NCBI GenBank assembly: GCA_963932145.1
Contig: OZ010599.1
Coordinates: 44,748,344 to 44,812,343, forward strand
Length of the DNA stretch: 64,000 bases
Direction: 5' to 3'
From: Acanthosepion lycidas
Lineage: Eukaryota; Mollusca; Cephalopoda; Sepiida; Sepiidae
The notes under the pieces were generated by a model. That model was not told where the DNA came from, did no database searches, and was given only the letters and a program-made list of their open reading frames with translations. The position numbers and the translations under genes were made by a program. Of this stretch, positions 10,671-21,775 are shown piece after piece (within the stretch, counting starts at the first letter, position 1; each line of letters opens with the position of its first letter).

Positions 10671-11435
10671 TGTGTGTGTGTGTGTGCATACTCTTATATA
10701 ATACATTATATAATTTATAATAAAGCATAATATTAATTAATTTTGAAGCGTTTATCAGGACGAGAACTTTTCTGCACCCCCTCATACTTGTGCGTCTGCA
10801 GAATATATATAGTCAATAAAATTGTCAATGATAGGATTTGAATTGGTAGTTTTTTAAGTTATAGTTGACTCAATAAAAGACTCAAAAGCCACTCAGTATA
10901 GAGAATTCATGTTAAAATGCAATCAAAAATAAATGGCCATAATTGTAATATTTTTTATTATTTTGTAGATGTTGTCCAATATTTTTTAGAGGGATAATAA
11001 ATTGTATGATTGTACTGGCAGACACAAACACTAGATATACACCTCTTTGCAATGATTGTCTTTCCCCAAAAAAATGTTACCTTATTTGAATTTAAAAGCG
11101 AAACTCAATCTAAAACTTAAATTATATAATCACTTATTGTTTACAACCTACCTCGTTTTGTGGTCATACTCATAGTACAAGCTTATTTATCACTCTTGTT
11201 TGCATTAGAATGAGAGCCAAGTCACTTTAATCAACCTTATAAAAGTATCTGATTAATAACTATCACTGATTAAAAGTCATTTTTAATTATTCATTGTTAA
11301 TGTCCTTTAATTTCAATTAACAGTTAAAACAAAGAAAAATGGACAGTTATACTATATGGGCATGAGTACTAGTTCAGTGTTATTCATTACCATTCCATTA
11401 ATAGTTCTTTTATGTGCTGTATCACTTCAGGATTT
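10671..11435. other. Unassigned AT-rich DNA
   Basis: Nothing recognisable apart from a short GT run near 10670. Confidence 0.5.
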
Positions 11436-11439
11436 AGGC

Positions 11440-11600
11440 AATCATATCTTTTGTAGCTCTAAGTTTGTCTTGGAAAGGATAGTAAGGGAACAAACATTGC
11501 TTAGCAGTACATAAAATAGGAAGTTGTGAAGAGCCATGATTCTGAATGGATGATTCTGAAGGGATACAACACATAAAAATCTAATAGTGGAATAGTCTGG
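11440..11600 (+). mobile_element. LINE-R C-terminal fragment (extra copy)
   Basis: GTCTTGGAAAGGATAGTAAG, AACATTGCTTAGCAGTACA and AGGAAGTTGTGAAGAGCCAT match the end of the LINE-R coding region (Ile-Val-Lys-Arg-Gln..Leu-Leu-Ser-Ala; Arg-Lys-Leu-Trp-Arg-Ala). It lies just upstream of a longer copy in the same orientation. Confidence 0.6.
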
Positions 11601-11604
11601 ACAA

Positions 11605-11990
11605 TCTCTTAATTTAAGGGACTTAAAGAAACAGAAATGTGGTTCTACAGAAGGATGCTGAGAATACCATGGACTGAACATGTGAGCAAAAACAAATTTT
11701 TGAGAAAATGGAAACAATTATACTTAATATCATGAAGAGATAGGTGAAATTTCTAAGGCACATAATGAAGAAAGAGTGTTTGGAAAATCTGATGCTCACA
11801 AGACAGATAGAGGGATAGAGAAAAACAACACATAACGCACCTAGCAAGTAAATGGATAGTGAAGCAAGGTTTAGGAAAGATAGCAAAAAGACAAAATTTA
11901 CTAAGAGCAAGAAATTGTGGAGAGCCATGATCATCAACGTCCTGAAGTGATACAACATATAGAAGAAGAGAAAAAGAATGAATATTACTG
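11605..11990 (+). pseudogene. LINE-R reverse transcriptase C-terminal region, degenerate
   Basis: The plus strand carries Glu-Met-Trp-Phe-Tyr-Arg-Arg-Met-Leu-Arg-Ile-Pro-Trp, then motifs equivalent to the conserved GHI(M)RKEGLENL, GKRxRGRQR and RKLWRAM segments downstream of the polymerase domain. Several frameshifts and stops break it. Family knowledge: this C-terminal block follows the reverse transcriptase of RTE/BovB-like non-LTR elements. Other copies are at 15470-16215 (+), 52610-53650 (-) and 62175-62600 (-). The overlapping minus-strand frames at 11442-11958 are shadows. Confidence 0.7.
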
Positions 11991-12271
11991 AAATAGCACT
12001 AAAGTCCTTGACTTCCAGAGCTACAATCAGACAGTATGGCCATTGACATATTCATTTTCCTATTCCTTTCATTTTTCATCACTAATCAGTCTAATGCTGA
12101 TGCAATGAATATTTGATTACTTCTTTTTTTTTCTAAACCTCAGATGTAGAAGCAGCTAAGGAGAGGATTGATTAATAATGTTAACATTACATGTTAATAC
12201 TGCAAAGAGCAAAGATGAAGACAGGCAAGGACTAACTACTGATTATGAAAAGATTTGATGATGATAATGTA

Positions 12272-12374
12272 TTAGGTTGGTGCAAAAATAGTGACGTAAT
12301 AATGTCGTTTTTTGACGTATTTTTTAACGTCAAAAAAACAACGTTGTTACGTCATTATTTTTGCACCAACCTAA
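12272..12374. mobile_element. Mariner-type MITE, MADE1-like, copy 1
   Basis: A 103-bp near-perfect palindrome. It starts TTAGGTTGGTGCAAAAATA and ends with the complement TATTTTTGCACCAACCTAA, with TA duplicated on both sides. The interior is a foldback around GACGTATTTTTTAACGTC. The outer bases equal the terminal repeat of Hsmar1/MADE1-type mariners. Sister copies are at 26604-26705, 38205-38306 and 53698-53777. Confidence 0.93.
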
Positions 12375-12491
12375 TAAATTTAAATTACAATATGATAATA
12401 AAGGCAGTAAAACAAATGCAATATGAAACTTTTTTTTACCAAGACTCATATGTTGGGTATGGATTTTGTAAAAAATTAATTACAATCTTTT

Positions 12492-12825
12492 TTTTTTAAT
12501 CATTTCACCTTAAGCAAAACAATAATGTCACTAGGACACAGGGAATTACAACGAATGAAAGAGAATGATAAGATTTCAGTGAGGAAAAGGACAATAAACG
12601 AGCAAGAGACAAGAACATGGCTATTGGCATTGGATTTAAATTTTTGAAGATTGTAGTTATCAGAAATTAGAAAGATGGACAGCATTTGATGTTACATTTA
12701 AATTTTTTTGAAGATTGTAGGTGACAGGGAAGCAAAAAATCAGAAGGGAGTTCCACAGGTGAGAAGTGTAAGAAAAGAAACTATTAGAATAAAACTGATG
12801 TTGCATCTGGCTAGTTCAACAGTAA
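12492..12825 (-). mobile_element. LINE-J 3'-end fragment
   Basis: Poly-T then TTTCACCTTAAGCAAAAC on the plus strand marks the 3' end of a minus-strand LINE-J copy. The body contains GGGAATTACAACGAATG and GTTCCACAGGTGAGAAG, which are LINE-J 3' coding landmarks. The short segment encoding the Phe-Lys-x-Asn-Ala motif is duplicated (near 12640 and 12690). Confidence 0.75.
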
Positions 12826-12829
12826 AACA

Positions 12830-13555
12830 GTTTTTAAAGGGAAATTAAATATGGCAAAAATACGTACAGATTTATTTTTATAAAACAAATGAGCATGAAA
12901 AATTCACTTAATAATCATAATGCATTTTTAACATTAAGATATACTATTTCTACTCACTAATAATTTATATATTTTACACCATTCAGATATGATATTGTTT
13001 CTAAAAAAAGGTAGACTTCTCAAAAGCAATTTGTAAGATGCTCAAATCTAATAAAAATGAGATTATATTTTTAAAAATACTTTATTCATAACTTTGATAA
13101 ATCTATAAATTGTTTGAATTTTATGAGAATTGTAAAGCTTTTCTTTAACTTTATTTGTTCATTTTCAATGTCACCTTTTAAAAGGAAATATTGTTTTATG
13201 AAGCAAATGATAATAATTAATAGTAACTTCACAAAAAGTTTACTAAAAACAAGATAATGTAAGATGCAATTTATAGAATTAGTCTATTAATGCAGGTAGA
13301 AGATTTTAAACAGAAAGATTTTAATATGATAAAGTTAAAATAAAAATATTGTTGTCTAAAATACCCATTTTGCAAGGTACACTTTACAATAATTGCACCC
13401 AAATTACTGAATAAGTAATGGATTAAAAGATACATGCAAAAAATAAATCTGAGGCATGTAAACTGTTTATGAATGGAAACTGAATTTTCTACATGAATTT
13501 CTGGCATGAGGAGTTATTATTATTTACATTATTTACACATAGACTATTGAGCTCA
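12830..13555. other. Unassigned AT-rich DNA
   Basis: No supported feature. Confidence 0.5.
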
Positions 13556-13559
13556 TCCT

Positions 13560-13830
13560 TTTCATTATTATCAATTTGCCCATTATGCCCTCCAACCTTT
13601 ATGAGGTGATTGTGAATCAAGGTAACCTTCAGGGAATTCCAAACTAGACCCCTTATTTAATCTATAGGGGGTAGATTGTTCTCATTCTGTTATCCATAAC
13701 CAGGGATATTTTGTCTAGTTCTTATTTTTAGAACTGCTCAGTTATTGCTCATTCAATTTCCAAGTACACACAAGCTTGGCCCAAGGATTGAAATCGCAAT
13801 TACTATTTCACCAAATTCATAAACCAACAA
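13560..13830 (-). mobile_element. tRNA-derived SINE, family B
   Basis: The minus strand begins with a tRNA-like head (TGGTTTATGAATTTGG near 13828, then a B-box-like GATTTCAATCC near 13790). The body carries AAATATCCCTGGTTATGGA, shared with 14845-15000. No other function is indicated. Confidence 0.55.
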
Positions 13831-13836
13831 ACTACA

Positions 13837-13935
13837 GAACAATAGCCAGAGGGTGCATCGGCTGAAATGTTGTGATAATAACAACAAAGATGGGGACAAT
13901 AGTCAGTGTGTAAATAATGTAAATAATAAAGTTGA
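13837..13935 (+). repeat. Dispersed repeat E, copy 1
   Basis: ACAATAGCCAGAGGGTGC, GGCTGAAATGTTGTGATAAT and AACAACAAAGATG, then GTAAATAATGTAAATAATA. The same string recurs at 15095-15160, 30345-30430 and 33842-33915 (minus). The short open frame here is part of the repeat. Confidence 0.65.
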
Positions 13936-14755
13936 ATTATTTAAAGATCTGGTCGCTTTCAAACAACGATGGCAGTTGTTGTTTGACAGTAAGGGCAACA
14001 ATGAATACAAATCTAATAGAAATGCAGTCAATTGCTTCAAATAATTGCTGAAGGTGAACTAGCCAGCTCACCAAATATGCTGAAGCCTTTGTACAATTGA
14101 ATTATAAATGCTGTGTTCAGATTCAGGCTGATGCTATTTTACTGAGAATCAGTGGGAAAAGAAGAGAACAACAAGAGAAAATCAAAACAGAAAAATGTAT
14201 AAATCAAATCAAGCAAAATAAAAACAAAATAGACCATGTTTCTGGATTTAAATTTTATGTTTGCTGCAAACTACTGCAGTCCTAAAGTGATTGCAAAAGT
14301 GGAAGCTATATCTAATTCTGTTTATACTCTGCAAACAAGTTCTTATATTTTTTGTTGAGAAATGCAACAATAACTGTATTAGGTGCTGCCATATTTCATG
14401 GCTAGTGACACATTATTTCATCAACTAAGATTTTTTTAAAGTATTCATCACAAGAGTAGGACAGATGATAAATGTAGGAGTTAGAAAAGATCTATAGTTT
14501 AAGAAAAAGTAATTTTAAATAATTATCAGACAAGTAACATATACTTTCAGTCTGCTGGTTGATGGTTTTCTGCTACCTAATTAATTTGGATGAGGGAACT
14601 ATTTGAACTTCCCATGATTATGTGAATTATTTATGAAGTCATTACTACTAATTATCTCTCAATTTTATTAAATAATTTCATGTTTTGCTAACATTTAAGC
14701 ATTGGCATTTAAGATAAACAATGATGGGATAATATGTAAACATCAATCTGTAAAG
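13936..14755. other. Unassigned AT-rich DNA
   Basis: Two short open frames (13853-14044, 14097-14285) lack any motif. Confidence 0.4.
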
Positions 14756-14756
14756 A

Positions 14757-14786
14757 GAAAATTGTACTCTTAAGAGTACAATTTTC
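14757..14786. repeat. Perfect 30-bp palindrome
   Basis: GAAAATTGTACTCTT is followed immediately by its exact reverse complement AAGAGTACAATTTTC with no spacer. It lies in otherwise ordinary AT-rich DNA. Confidence 0.9.
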
Positions 14787-14844
14787 ACTTTAAATGTTTA
14801 AAAAATTTTTTAAAATTGTCACAGGACAATAGGATTAATAAGGA

Positions 14845-15000
14845 TTAAAGCATTGGTTTATGGGTTTAGCAGCATAATAATTGTGAGTTCAATCTCTAGG
14901 CCTGAAATTACAGACTTATTGGAAACATGGCTTATTGAAAACTGAGCTATACTAAAAACAAAACAAAGTAAGATATCCCTGGTCATGGACAGTGAAAAAA
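14845..15000 (+). mobile_element. tRNA-derived SINE, family B
   Basis: The head TTTATGGGTTTAGCAGC with a B-box-like GTGAGTTCAATCTC resembles an internal RNA polymerase III promoter. The body contains GATATCCCTGGTCATGGA, shared with the minus-strand copy at 13560-13830. Confidence 0.6.
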
Positions 15001-15094
15001 TAAGTTTACTTCTGTAAATTAAACAAAGGGTTCAATGCAATATTCTTTAAAGTTTACCTGTATTGACTAACACCTGAAGGAAGACTGTAGGGAA

Positions 15095-15160
15095 CAATAG
15101 CCAAAATGCTATGATCATAACAACAAAGATGAAGTCGTTACTGTGAATGTAAATAATGAT
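15095..15160 (+). repeat. Dispersed repeat E, copy 2
   Basis: ACAATAGCCAAAATGCTATG, ATAACAACAAAGATG and GTGAATGTAAATAATGA match copy 1 at 13837-13935. Confidence 0.6.
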
Positions 15161-15469
15161 TTCTCATTGCAGAAATGCAGATAAAGATTTTTTTAAAGTG
15201 TTGTGATCGATATGAAATTTGTTTATCATTAACTTTTTATTATATAAAGAAATAGTGATGACAATGATTGGTCTGGTCTTTATTATTAAGATAGTATTTA
15301 TTTAATTTTAGATGGTCCAGCAAAATTGTTAACTCTGTGAAGCTGTAGAACAATGGAAAGGAAAAAAGAAAAATGAATGTGCACTGTATTTTATATTTCA
15401 CATCCTTTTTTGTTCATCAATTCTTGAAGAATTTTGGATAACTAATATGAAAAGAGATCTAGAAGTCCT

Positions 15470-16215
15470 ACCAGGATTTATTATTGATTGATACAGTCTT
15501 AGCAACATAAAATATACCACATTGATGACAGATACAGAAAGAAAACTGCAGAAACTTCAGGTGGTAAAGGAAAATGTGAAGAAAGGACAAACTATCAATT
15601 GTAAAAAGAATGTATGGCTGTTAGCAAGAGGAACAGTTCAAATAGGAGCTACAAATTAGAGATATTAAAATCAAACAAGTAGAGAAATTTAGCTATCTGG
15701 GTTTTAAGTGCTTTAACAGATGATGGAAAATATGTCTCAGAAATTTGAAGGTACACTAGAATAACAAAAGATGTCTTCCAAAATCTTAAGAGAATATTAA
15801 AAAACAGGAATATTTCATTAGAAACAAAGTAAACAGTGCTGAAATACTATGTAATATTATGAATGACAGTGAACACTGGAAAGGATGCTGAGAATACCAT
15901 GGATGGAACATGTGTGCAATGAGGAAGTTTTAAGGAAAAAATGGAAACGAAAAGGATACTTGCATTTAAAAATCAGAAAGAGACTGGGATACATAGTAAA
16001 GAAAGAAGGCTTGGAGAATTTGACACACACAGGACATACTGAAGATAAGACAAATAGAGGGAAACAGCAAGTAACCTATCTAACAAGCTTGTATAAATGG
16101 ATTGCAAAACAGAGACTGGTGGGGATAGTAAAGAGACAATCATTACTTAGTGCTACAAAGGATAGGAAGTTATGGAGAGCCATATTTGTTTACACCCTGA
16201 AGTGACATGGTACAT
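15470..16215 (+). pseudogene. LINE-R reverse transcriptase (palm/thumb and C-terminus), degenerate
   Basis: Would have copied element RNA into DNA at a nicked target. In the first half, pieces of the post-catalytic reverse transcriptase can be read across frameshifts: Ile-Asp-Thr-Val-Leu (decayed A-D-D-T-V-L region), Lys-Leu-Gln-Lys, and Asp-Ile-Lys-Ile-Lys-Gln-Val-Glu-Lys-Phe..Tyr-Leu-Gly. From 15885 a 106-codon frame is intact and holds the C-terminal block: Leu-Arg-Ile-Pro-Trp-Met-Glu-His-Val, Lys-Glu-Gly-Leu-Glu-Asn-Leu-Thr, Lys-Thr-Asn-Arg-Gly-Lys-Gln-Gln and Asp-Arg-Lys-Leu-Trp-Arg-Ala. The catalytic YADD box is not readable, and stops and frameshifts show it is dead. It resembles RTE/BovB-like LINEs. 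Confidence 0.8.
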
Positions 16216-16219
16216 AAAA

Positions 16220-18215
16220 GAAGAATAATATGAAAAAGCTTCTCAAATGCATATTATCCGTTCTTGTTTAGCCATATAATTTTAAAAATTCAATGCAAAA
16301 TCATTGATGACAGTGCAAAATCAAAGTGCATAATTCTGTGTGTATGCATGTGTGTGCATGTTGGGACAAGAGATATAAAGTGTGATAAAAAACATAGACC
16401 ATTTTCTCTGTAGCAGCCAGAAGTTCATGATACATTTGACAAATAATGCATTATATGTCATATTTGGAGGATTATCCAAATCTAACATAACCACCCAATC
16501 TTGAACTGAACTTTTGTTTGATTGTGAGGTTAACATACTAATCACTACAGAAAGAGCTTATATAAAAATATATGTATTTACTATAGGCAATATAAGGGAT
16601 CATAATTAAAGTTAACATCACTTCCAAACTTCATTTTAGTCTTTAATTTTTGTTATAAGCACAGTTTTCTTCTATAATAAAGTGTTTTGCATGATACAGC
16701 CTACTTTGAATTTCAGGGCTGACACACAAAAATAAATAAAATTGAATGCTGATAGGGTTGTAGCATCATGTACCTATTTGAATTTTAGATGTTGCTTTTT
16801 GGGTGATTACTGTGGCTGTTTGCATGAGAGGTGATATGATCAAAAAGTCACTCCATTGCTGAAAAACCACAGAAGGTGAGAAACAGTTGAAGGAATCATT
16901 CTGGTCTCTTTATGTGCATCAACAATAAAACTGGGACAACTGCTACTAGGTACTGACTGGAGAGACTATCACTAGTCAAAACAGATCCTCCTTTATGGAA
17001 CTTGAACTCCTTCCTTAAGCTAGCTTAATTAAGAAATGTCATAAATCATGACTCCCAGCCCACACTCGTCCCAGTTCAAAATATTTAAGCTGCCATGTCA
17101 TTCTTGCATACCCAGATCATTTAATGAGCATAATCGTATATCACTACAATATCACTAGACAAACTCCTGAAATTGAAACAGTCCCAGTTAATCTGGATAT
17201 ATGGTAAGCTTAGTCCTAATACAGTTCCCTTTAAACCAATAATATAAGAAAATGTGCAAAAACATTTTGCCCTAGCTTTAAAAATCCTTAAATTATTTGA
17301 ATAAAAACAATAAGATTGCCAGATATATCTGACAATCCTGTATGTTATACTGCATTTGTCTCGGTAATGCTTGTTGTGAATGTGCACAAGAATATTCTAA
17401 GACTGCTATATTGATAGGCTTTGATAAAAGCCTTTCCCTGAATCAATAAAAATGATGTGAACAATTTGTTTATACACTGAAGCTATCAGCACACAGCAAG
17501 AGATATTACAAAGCATAATGGAAATGCACAGTTTAAACAGACTTGCACACTAGGGAACCAGTGCCATCAATTCAGTACAAGTATCACTGACCTATACCCA
17601 CAAGTACTTGAAAAAGATGATGTATAGAGGAAATAGATTATAAATAATCCAACTATCTTGAACAGCCACGGTTAAATGTATTATCCAAGAAAAACTGCTG
17701 CATTCATTATCACTGTGTAATCTTTGAGACCACTGACTTAAATCTCAAGAAGTTTTCTTACTGGCAAAACAAACTGAATGTTGACACAATAATTGGGCTG
17801 CAGATAAAAAGCAGTTCCTAAAGGAGAAAAGATAAGTCTTTAAACTCACACAAGCCAATGAAAACAACACTTCAAAGAAATCCTTTGTTGATTTATAAGA
17901 AAAACTCATCCTTCTATAATCAAGCAAGAAGATCTCATAGTTTTTCTTAAAGGCCAGAATGTGGTGTTTCCCACTTCAAAATAGATTTGGAGATTATTAC
18001 TCCAAATCAATCTTTGCCAGGTAATTCCATTTTCTTGCAAACATTAAATATAGGGGAAAAAGTGGAAGTGATGTTTGCATTTATGCATATGATTGATTGT
18101 TTTTTATGGCTTATCAACCTTTTGCAAGTTATTTAAAGCCAAAAAATATTTTTAGATTGTAAAAACTTTTTTGCATAAACTGATTTACTGATACAAGTCC
18201 CACTAATTAATAGCT
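16220..18215. other. Unassigned AT-rich DNA
   Basis: 2 kb without supported features. Open frames here (16321-16545, 17121-17387, 17745-17927, all minus) show no motif or coding-like character. Confidence 0.45.
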
Positions 18216-18218
18216 TGG

Positions 18219-18322
18219 AGTGTATTTGTATATAAGGGAATATAATGAACTCAACTGGAATAGGAACTTGGCTTTCTGACTTCCAATTCTGAGCTGTTAT
18301 CCATTACATCAGCCTGATATCC
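18219..18322 (-). mobile_element. tRNA-derived SINE, family A, head fragment
   Basis: The minus strand reads CATTACACC-like A-box sequence, then the complement of TGAACTCAACTGGAATAGGA, then the complement of GTGTATTTGTATATAAGGG. The order is the same as in fuller family A copies (33920-34172, 41585-41815). Confidence 0.6.
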
Positions 18323-18695
18323 AAGCTTACAGTACATGTTATTCCCAAACAGTCACCTATCTAGATACTGTACAGTCTTAACATTGATTAACTTTGATGA
18401 TCATACAAGAACCAGTGTTTCAACATGATATCACTGTAAGCTGCATTTATAGATATTCAAAGTAATAAAATGCTTCTCAAACTCCTTACTTCCAACAAAA
18501 AGTATACATTTAAGTGACAAAGATATATTCTTAGAGATATGTATATCCTTGACAATAGGTTAATTTTTGTTTTATTAAAAATTTATTTTAACATATATTT
18601 TAGAAGTATCTTACAGGGACCTCTGGTATGATTAAAACATTTTTATATATTTTTGAACGATTCTTATTTTATTCATTATGTCTTTTTAATACATA
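18323..18695. other. Unassigned AT-rich DNA
   Basis: Nothing recognisable. Confidence 0.45.
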
Positions 18696-18701
18696 GCATA
18701 G

Positions 18702-18740
<39 letters not shown>

Positions 18741-18791
18741 ATGATATTTTTATATACCATTTAGGACTTCATTGTACTAAAGTGAAGCTTA

Positions 18792-18830
<39 letters not shown>
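18702..18830. repeat. Pair of (TA)n arrays with a short spacer
   Basis: TA runs at 18702-18736 and 18796-18829 enclose a 59-bp unique spacer. Confidence 0.9.
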
Positions 18831-18837
<7 letters not shown>

Positions 18838-18879
18838 CAAAAGAGAGAAAAAGAGAGAGTTATCATTTGGGTGCTCATC

Positions 18880-19310
18880 AGCATTTCCTTCTGTGGGAAA
18901 TGTGTCTTATGTTGGATGTGAAGAGATGTCCACAACCACTTCATGGTAGGGTAGGAGAGTTCCAGGGATGAAGAGCTCTGTCTTTTCTATGGGCTCTTTT
19001 CATCTCTTCTATTTGTCTTCAGGTGTTTTTGAGGGATGTTTTTTCCTGAACTGCTCTTCTCTAATTTCTACTTTCTGCAGCTTCCATCTCCCAATTGACC
19101 AGATCAATTTCTGTCCTCAGCAAGGTGTTTTTCAGCTGATCCTTGAATCGATGACATGGGGCTTCATGTGGTCTCTTGCCAAATGCAAACTCCAGGAAGA
19201 GGATTTGTTTGGGTTTTGTCTGGCATTTGGGCAAGGTGTCCAGGACATTGAAGTTGGTGGCAAGTCATAATGGTTTCTAGGCTCTTCATCTTTATGCGGA
19301 GGAGAACTTC
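18880..19310 (-). pseudogene. LINE-K ORF C-terminus, degenerate
   Basis: Minus-strand translation gives Gly-Lys-Arg-Pro-His-Glu-Ala-Pro-Cys-His-Arg-Phe-Lys-Asp-Gln-Leu-Lys, then Glu-Ile-Asp-Leu-Val-Asn-Trp-Glu-Met-Glu-Ala-Ala. This HRFKDxLKxxL...IDxxxWExxA signature is common at the end of reverse-transcriptase ORFs of non-LTR elements. It differs from LINE-J and LINE-R, so this is a third family. It is broken by stops downstream. Confidence 0.6.
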
Positions 19311-19319
19311 CTTGTGTGA

Positions 19320-19326
<7 letters not shown>

Positions 19327-19391
<65 letters not shown>
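19327..19391. repeat. (TA)n arrays with (TG)n middle
   Basis: TA, TG, TA dinucleotide blocks between two minus-strand LINE pieces. Confidence 0.95.
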
Positions 19392-19394
<3 letters not shown>

Positions 19395-19484
19395 CACAGT
19401 AAATTTCCCTCAGTACAATATCTGAAGGCCACTTGAGGTAGAGGGTTACATTAGCGAGTAGTTTATATAGATAGGAGGGAAAGA

Positions 19485-20384
19485 TTTTTTTTTTTTTAAG
19501 CATTTCACCCCAAGCAAGGCTGGAAGCCACTAGCATGCAAGGGGTCACATAGGATTTGGAGCAAGAGCAGATAGAAGTGATAGAGGAAAGGATGAAGAGA
19601 AGGATAGTGAATAGATCAAGGCAACTGGAGATGTCTATTGACATTACATTTGAATAGTTGGAGATTATAGCTATCAGGGAAACAGGAAAAGGGAAGGGAG
19701 TTCCACAAGGGTGAGAGCGGAATGCCAGCCTCATAGGACGCTTGAATTCATGAAGTCTGGGAACCAGTGAAAGCAGCTCATCCGAGCAATTACCATGAAA
19801 ATATTTGTAAAAAAGACTGAGAGAGGCAATGACACGTCTGTGTGAGAGTGACTGCAGACAAGATGCCAGAACAGGGACAATTGCATTGCATATCCATCTC
19901 TGGATCTTATCAAGAACCCCGAGGCAAACAGAAGGGGCTCCAGACCATATATGGCAGAAATACTCCATGCAAGGGTGAATGGTTGATTTGTAGATTTGAA
20001 GGATCGATTCCAGGGAGAAAAATTTCCTGGTGCAACACAGGGAGCGGTGGACGAAGCAATTGACTCAATGTATTTGTTCCATCTTAGGTCAGGAGATAAT
20101 GTGAGACCGAGCAGCTGCAGAGAGATGCTCTTGAGAAGTCGAGCATCAGACATTCTATTGGGGAGCAGGGAAGGATCTCTGTGGTGATTAATAGAGAGCA
20201 GTTTTGTTTTGACTATAAACTTGAACAGGTTAAGATTGTAGTAATCAGAAGTAATCATTTATCTAAATCAGATAGACAATTGGTCTGAGAAGTGACCCTT
20301 GGGGGACACCTGCACTGACCACCATGGCCTCAGAGGAATGGCCATTAATAACTACTTTCAGGGGTCTACCTGTTAGGAAGGATT

Positions 20385-20385
<1 letters not shown>
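19485..20385 (-). pseudogene. LINE-J reverse transcriptase fragment with GVPQGS motif and 3' end
   Basis: Best LINE-J copy for domain content. On the minus strand, order: Ser-Phe-Leu-Thr-Gly-Arg-Pro-Leu-Lys-Val-Val, then Ser-Ala-Gly-Val-Pro-Gln-Gly-Ser (reverse transcriptase motif before the catalytic box), then the sequence jumps past where the Y-x-D-D box should be. It continues with Leu-Leu-Gly-Leu-Thr-Leu-Ser-Pro-Asp-Leu-Arg-Trp-Asn-Lys-Tyr-Ile-Glu-Ser-Ile-Ala and Ala-Ser-Leu-Ser-Leu-Phe-Tyr-Lys-Tyr-Phe-His-Gly. It ends at the CTTGCTTGGGGTGAAATG terminus and poly-A (poly-T at 19486-19497). The internal deletion removes the active site. The family looks jockey/CR1-like. Confidence 0.85.
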
Positions 20386-20390
<5 letters not shown>

Positions 20391-20439
<49 letters not shown>

Positions 20440-20440
20440 C
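20391..20440. repeat. (TA)n array
   Basis: TA run abutting the 5' truncation point of the LINE-J copy. Confidence 0.95.
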
Positions 20441-20618
20441 TGCTTTTTGTGCTAATTTATTTAGAAGGCATTTGTGTATTGTTAATTATAAGAAAAGCAT
20501 ATTTATTCATTAGTTGGAAATATAATACAACATTCCCCAGCTTTGACAACCACCATTGTCCCCAGATCTTCTCCTTTGCACCTTTTTCCTTTACAAAAAT
20601 CAAGTTCCACTTGAAAGA

Positions 20619-20622
<4 letters not shown>

Positions 20623-20683
<61 letters not shown>

Positions 20684-20703
20684 GATAGATAGATACAGAG
20701 AGA
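20623..20703. repeat. (TA)n-(GATA)n-(GA)n microsatellite
   Basis: TA run of about 56 bp followed by GATA and GA units. Confidence 0.95.
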
Positions 20704-21485
20704 GAATAAAAACCTATTCAGAAAAGTATATCTAAATTGATCATATATTTTAAAAATTAAAAAAAAAATTCTCCTCTTTCAATGAAGATCAAAGCATAGT
20801 GTATGTTCCTTTTTAATACAATTAAGTACATATGGATAAACATTGAACCCTAAAAGTCAAAACCTTAAAATATCTGAATAAAAACAGTAAACTTTGCAAA
20901 TATCTGCAAAATGCTGCTGTGAATATATGCAAAACTATTTTATTTTCATAGCTTTCATGAAGGTTATGTTGGCAGGTGTTGATGAAAGATTTTACTACGA
21001 AGCAATGTGAACAATGAATTTGTCTATTTTCATATAGTGCATTACTTTTCAAGCAAATTTTTAAAAAATGTACACATGTGCATGCTGATAACATTTTCTC
21101 TAAGTTTAAAATGTTTTGTTTTTGCTCTTTTATCAATGTAGTTTTTATTGACCACATTTAAAGTACAGATTATATTAGATTAAATACTTTGTTTTTTTTT
21201 ATGGTGGAAGCTGCAATTAAATCTTTTTTTCAGAAACACTTTTAAAGATATCTGTAATATTCTCAACAGATTTATCCAAATGATAATTTTATATTACATA
21301 AATAATACATTTAGTAAAAAACATACTATCCTTGATACAGATATAATCAACAGCTTCATGGATGAAACTAGTATTAATGATAATTTATTACTAATAATTG
21401 TTATCAATTAAAGTATAACTGAAGATAAAAAGATTAAACCAATTTTAGTTGCAATCAGAGACAATTCATAGATTCTGTTGTCTAT
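20704..21485. other. Unassigned AT-rich DNA
   Basis: The 111-codon minus frame at 20822-21157 shows no recognisable motif. Confidence 0.4.
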
Positions 21486-21775
21486 AAATATATATTATAA
21501 AAGATTATATTGAATCAATTGCTAGGTTTACTAAGAATGTTGGTTCACTGTGTTAATTTGTCTCACCAGAATCTTATCTTACAGATTTATAAGTGTACCA
21601 TTTGCCCATGCATTAAATATTGCTGCCACATTTCCTTCTACTATATATTTGGAGATTCTTAGTAAAATATAAAGCAGAATCTGCAATGTTACTGGTCCTG
21701 ACCTGGCATCTTAGTTTCAGTTACTTTCCCACCACCATTAATATAGATTCCCTGAGCCTTTTCTATAAATATTTT

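Noticed and set aside
11442-11958. Two overlapping minus-strand frames of 91 and 111 codons, Leu/Ser/Phe-rich and membrane-like.
   Set aside because: They are antisense shadows of the plus-strand LINE-R fragment.
18860-18900. CTGATGA string on the minus strand within the LINE-K region.
   Set aside because: No GAAA core or stem II follows. CTGATGA in the LINE-J copies (22830, 37277, 40130) is likewise coding sequence for Ser-Asp-Glu-Leu.
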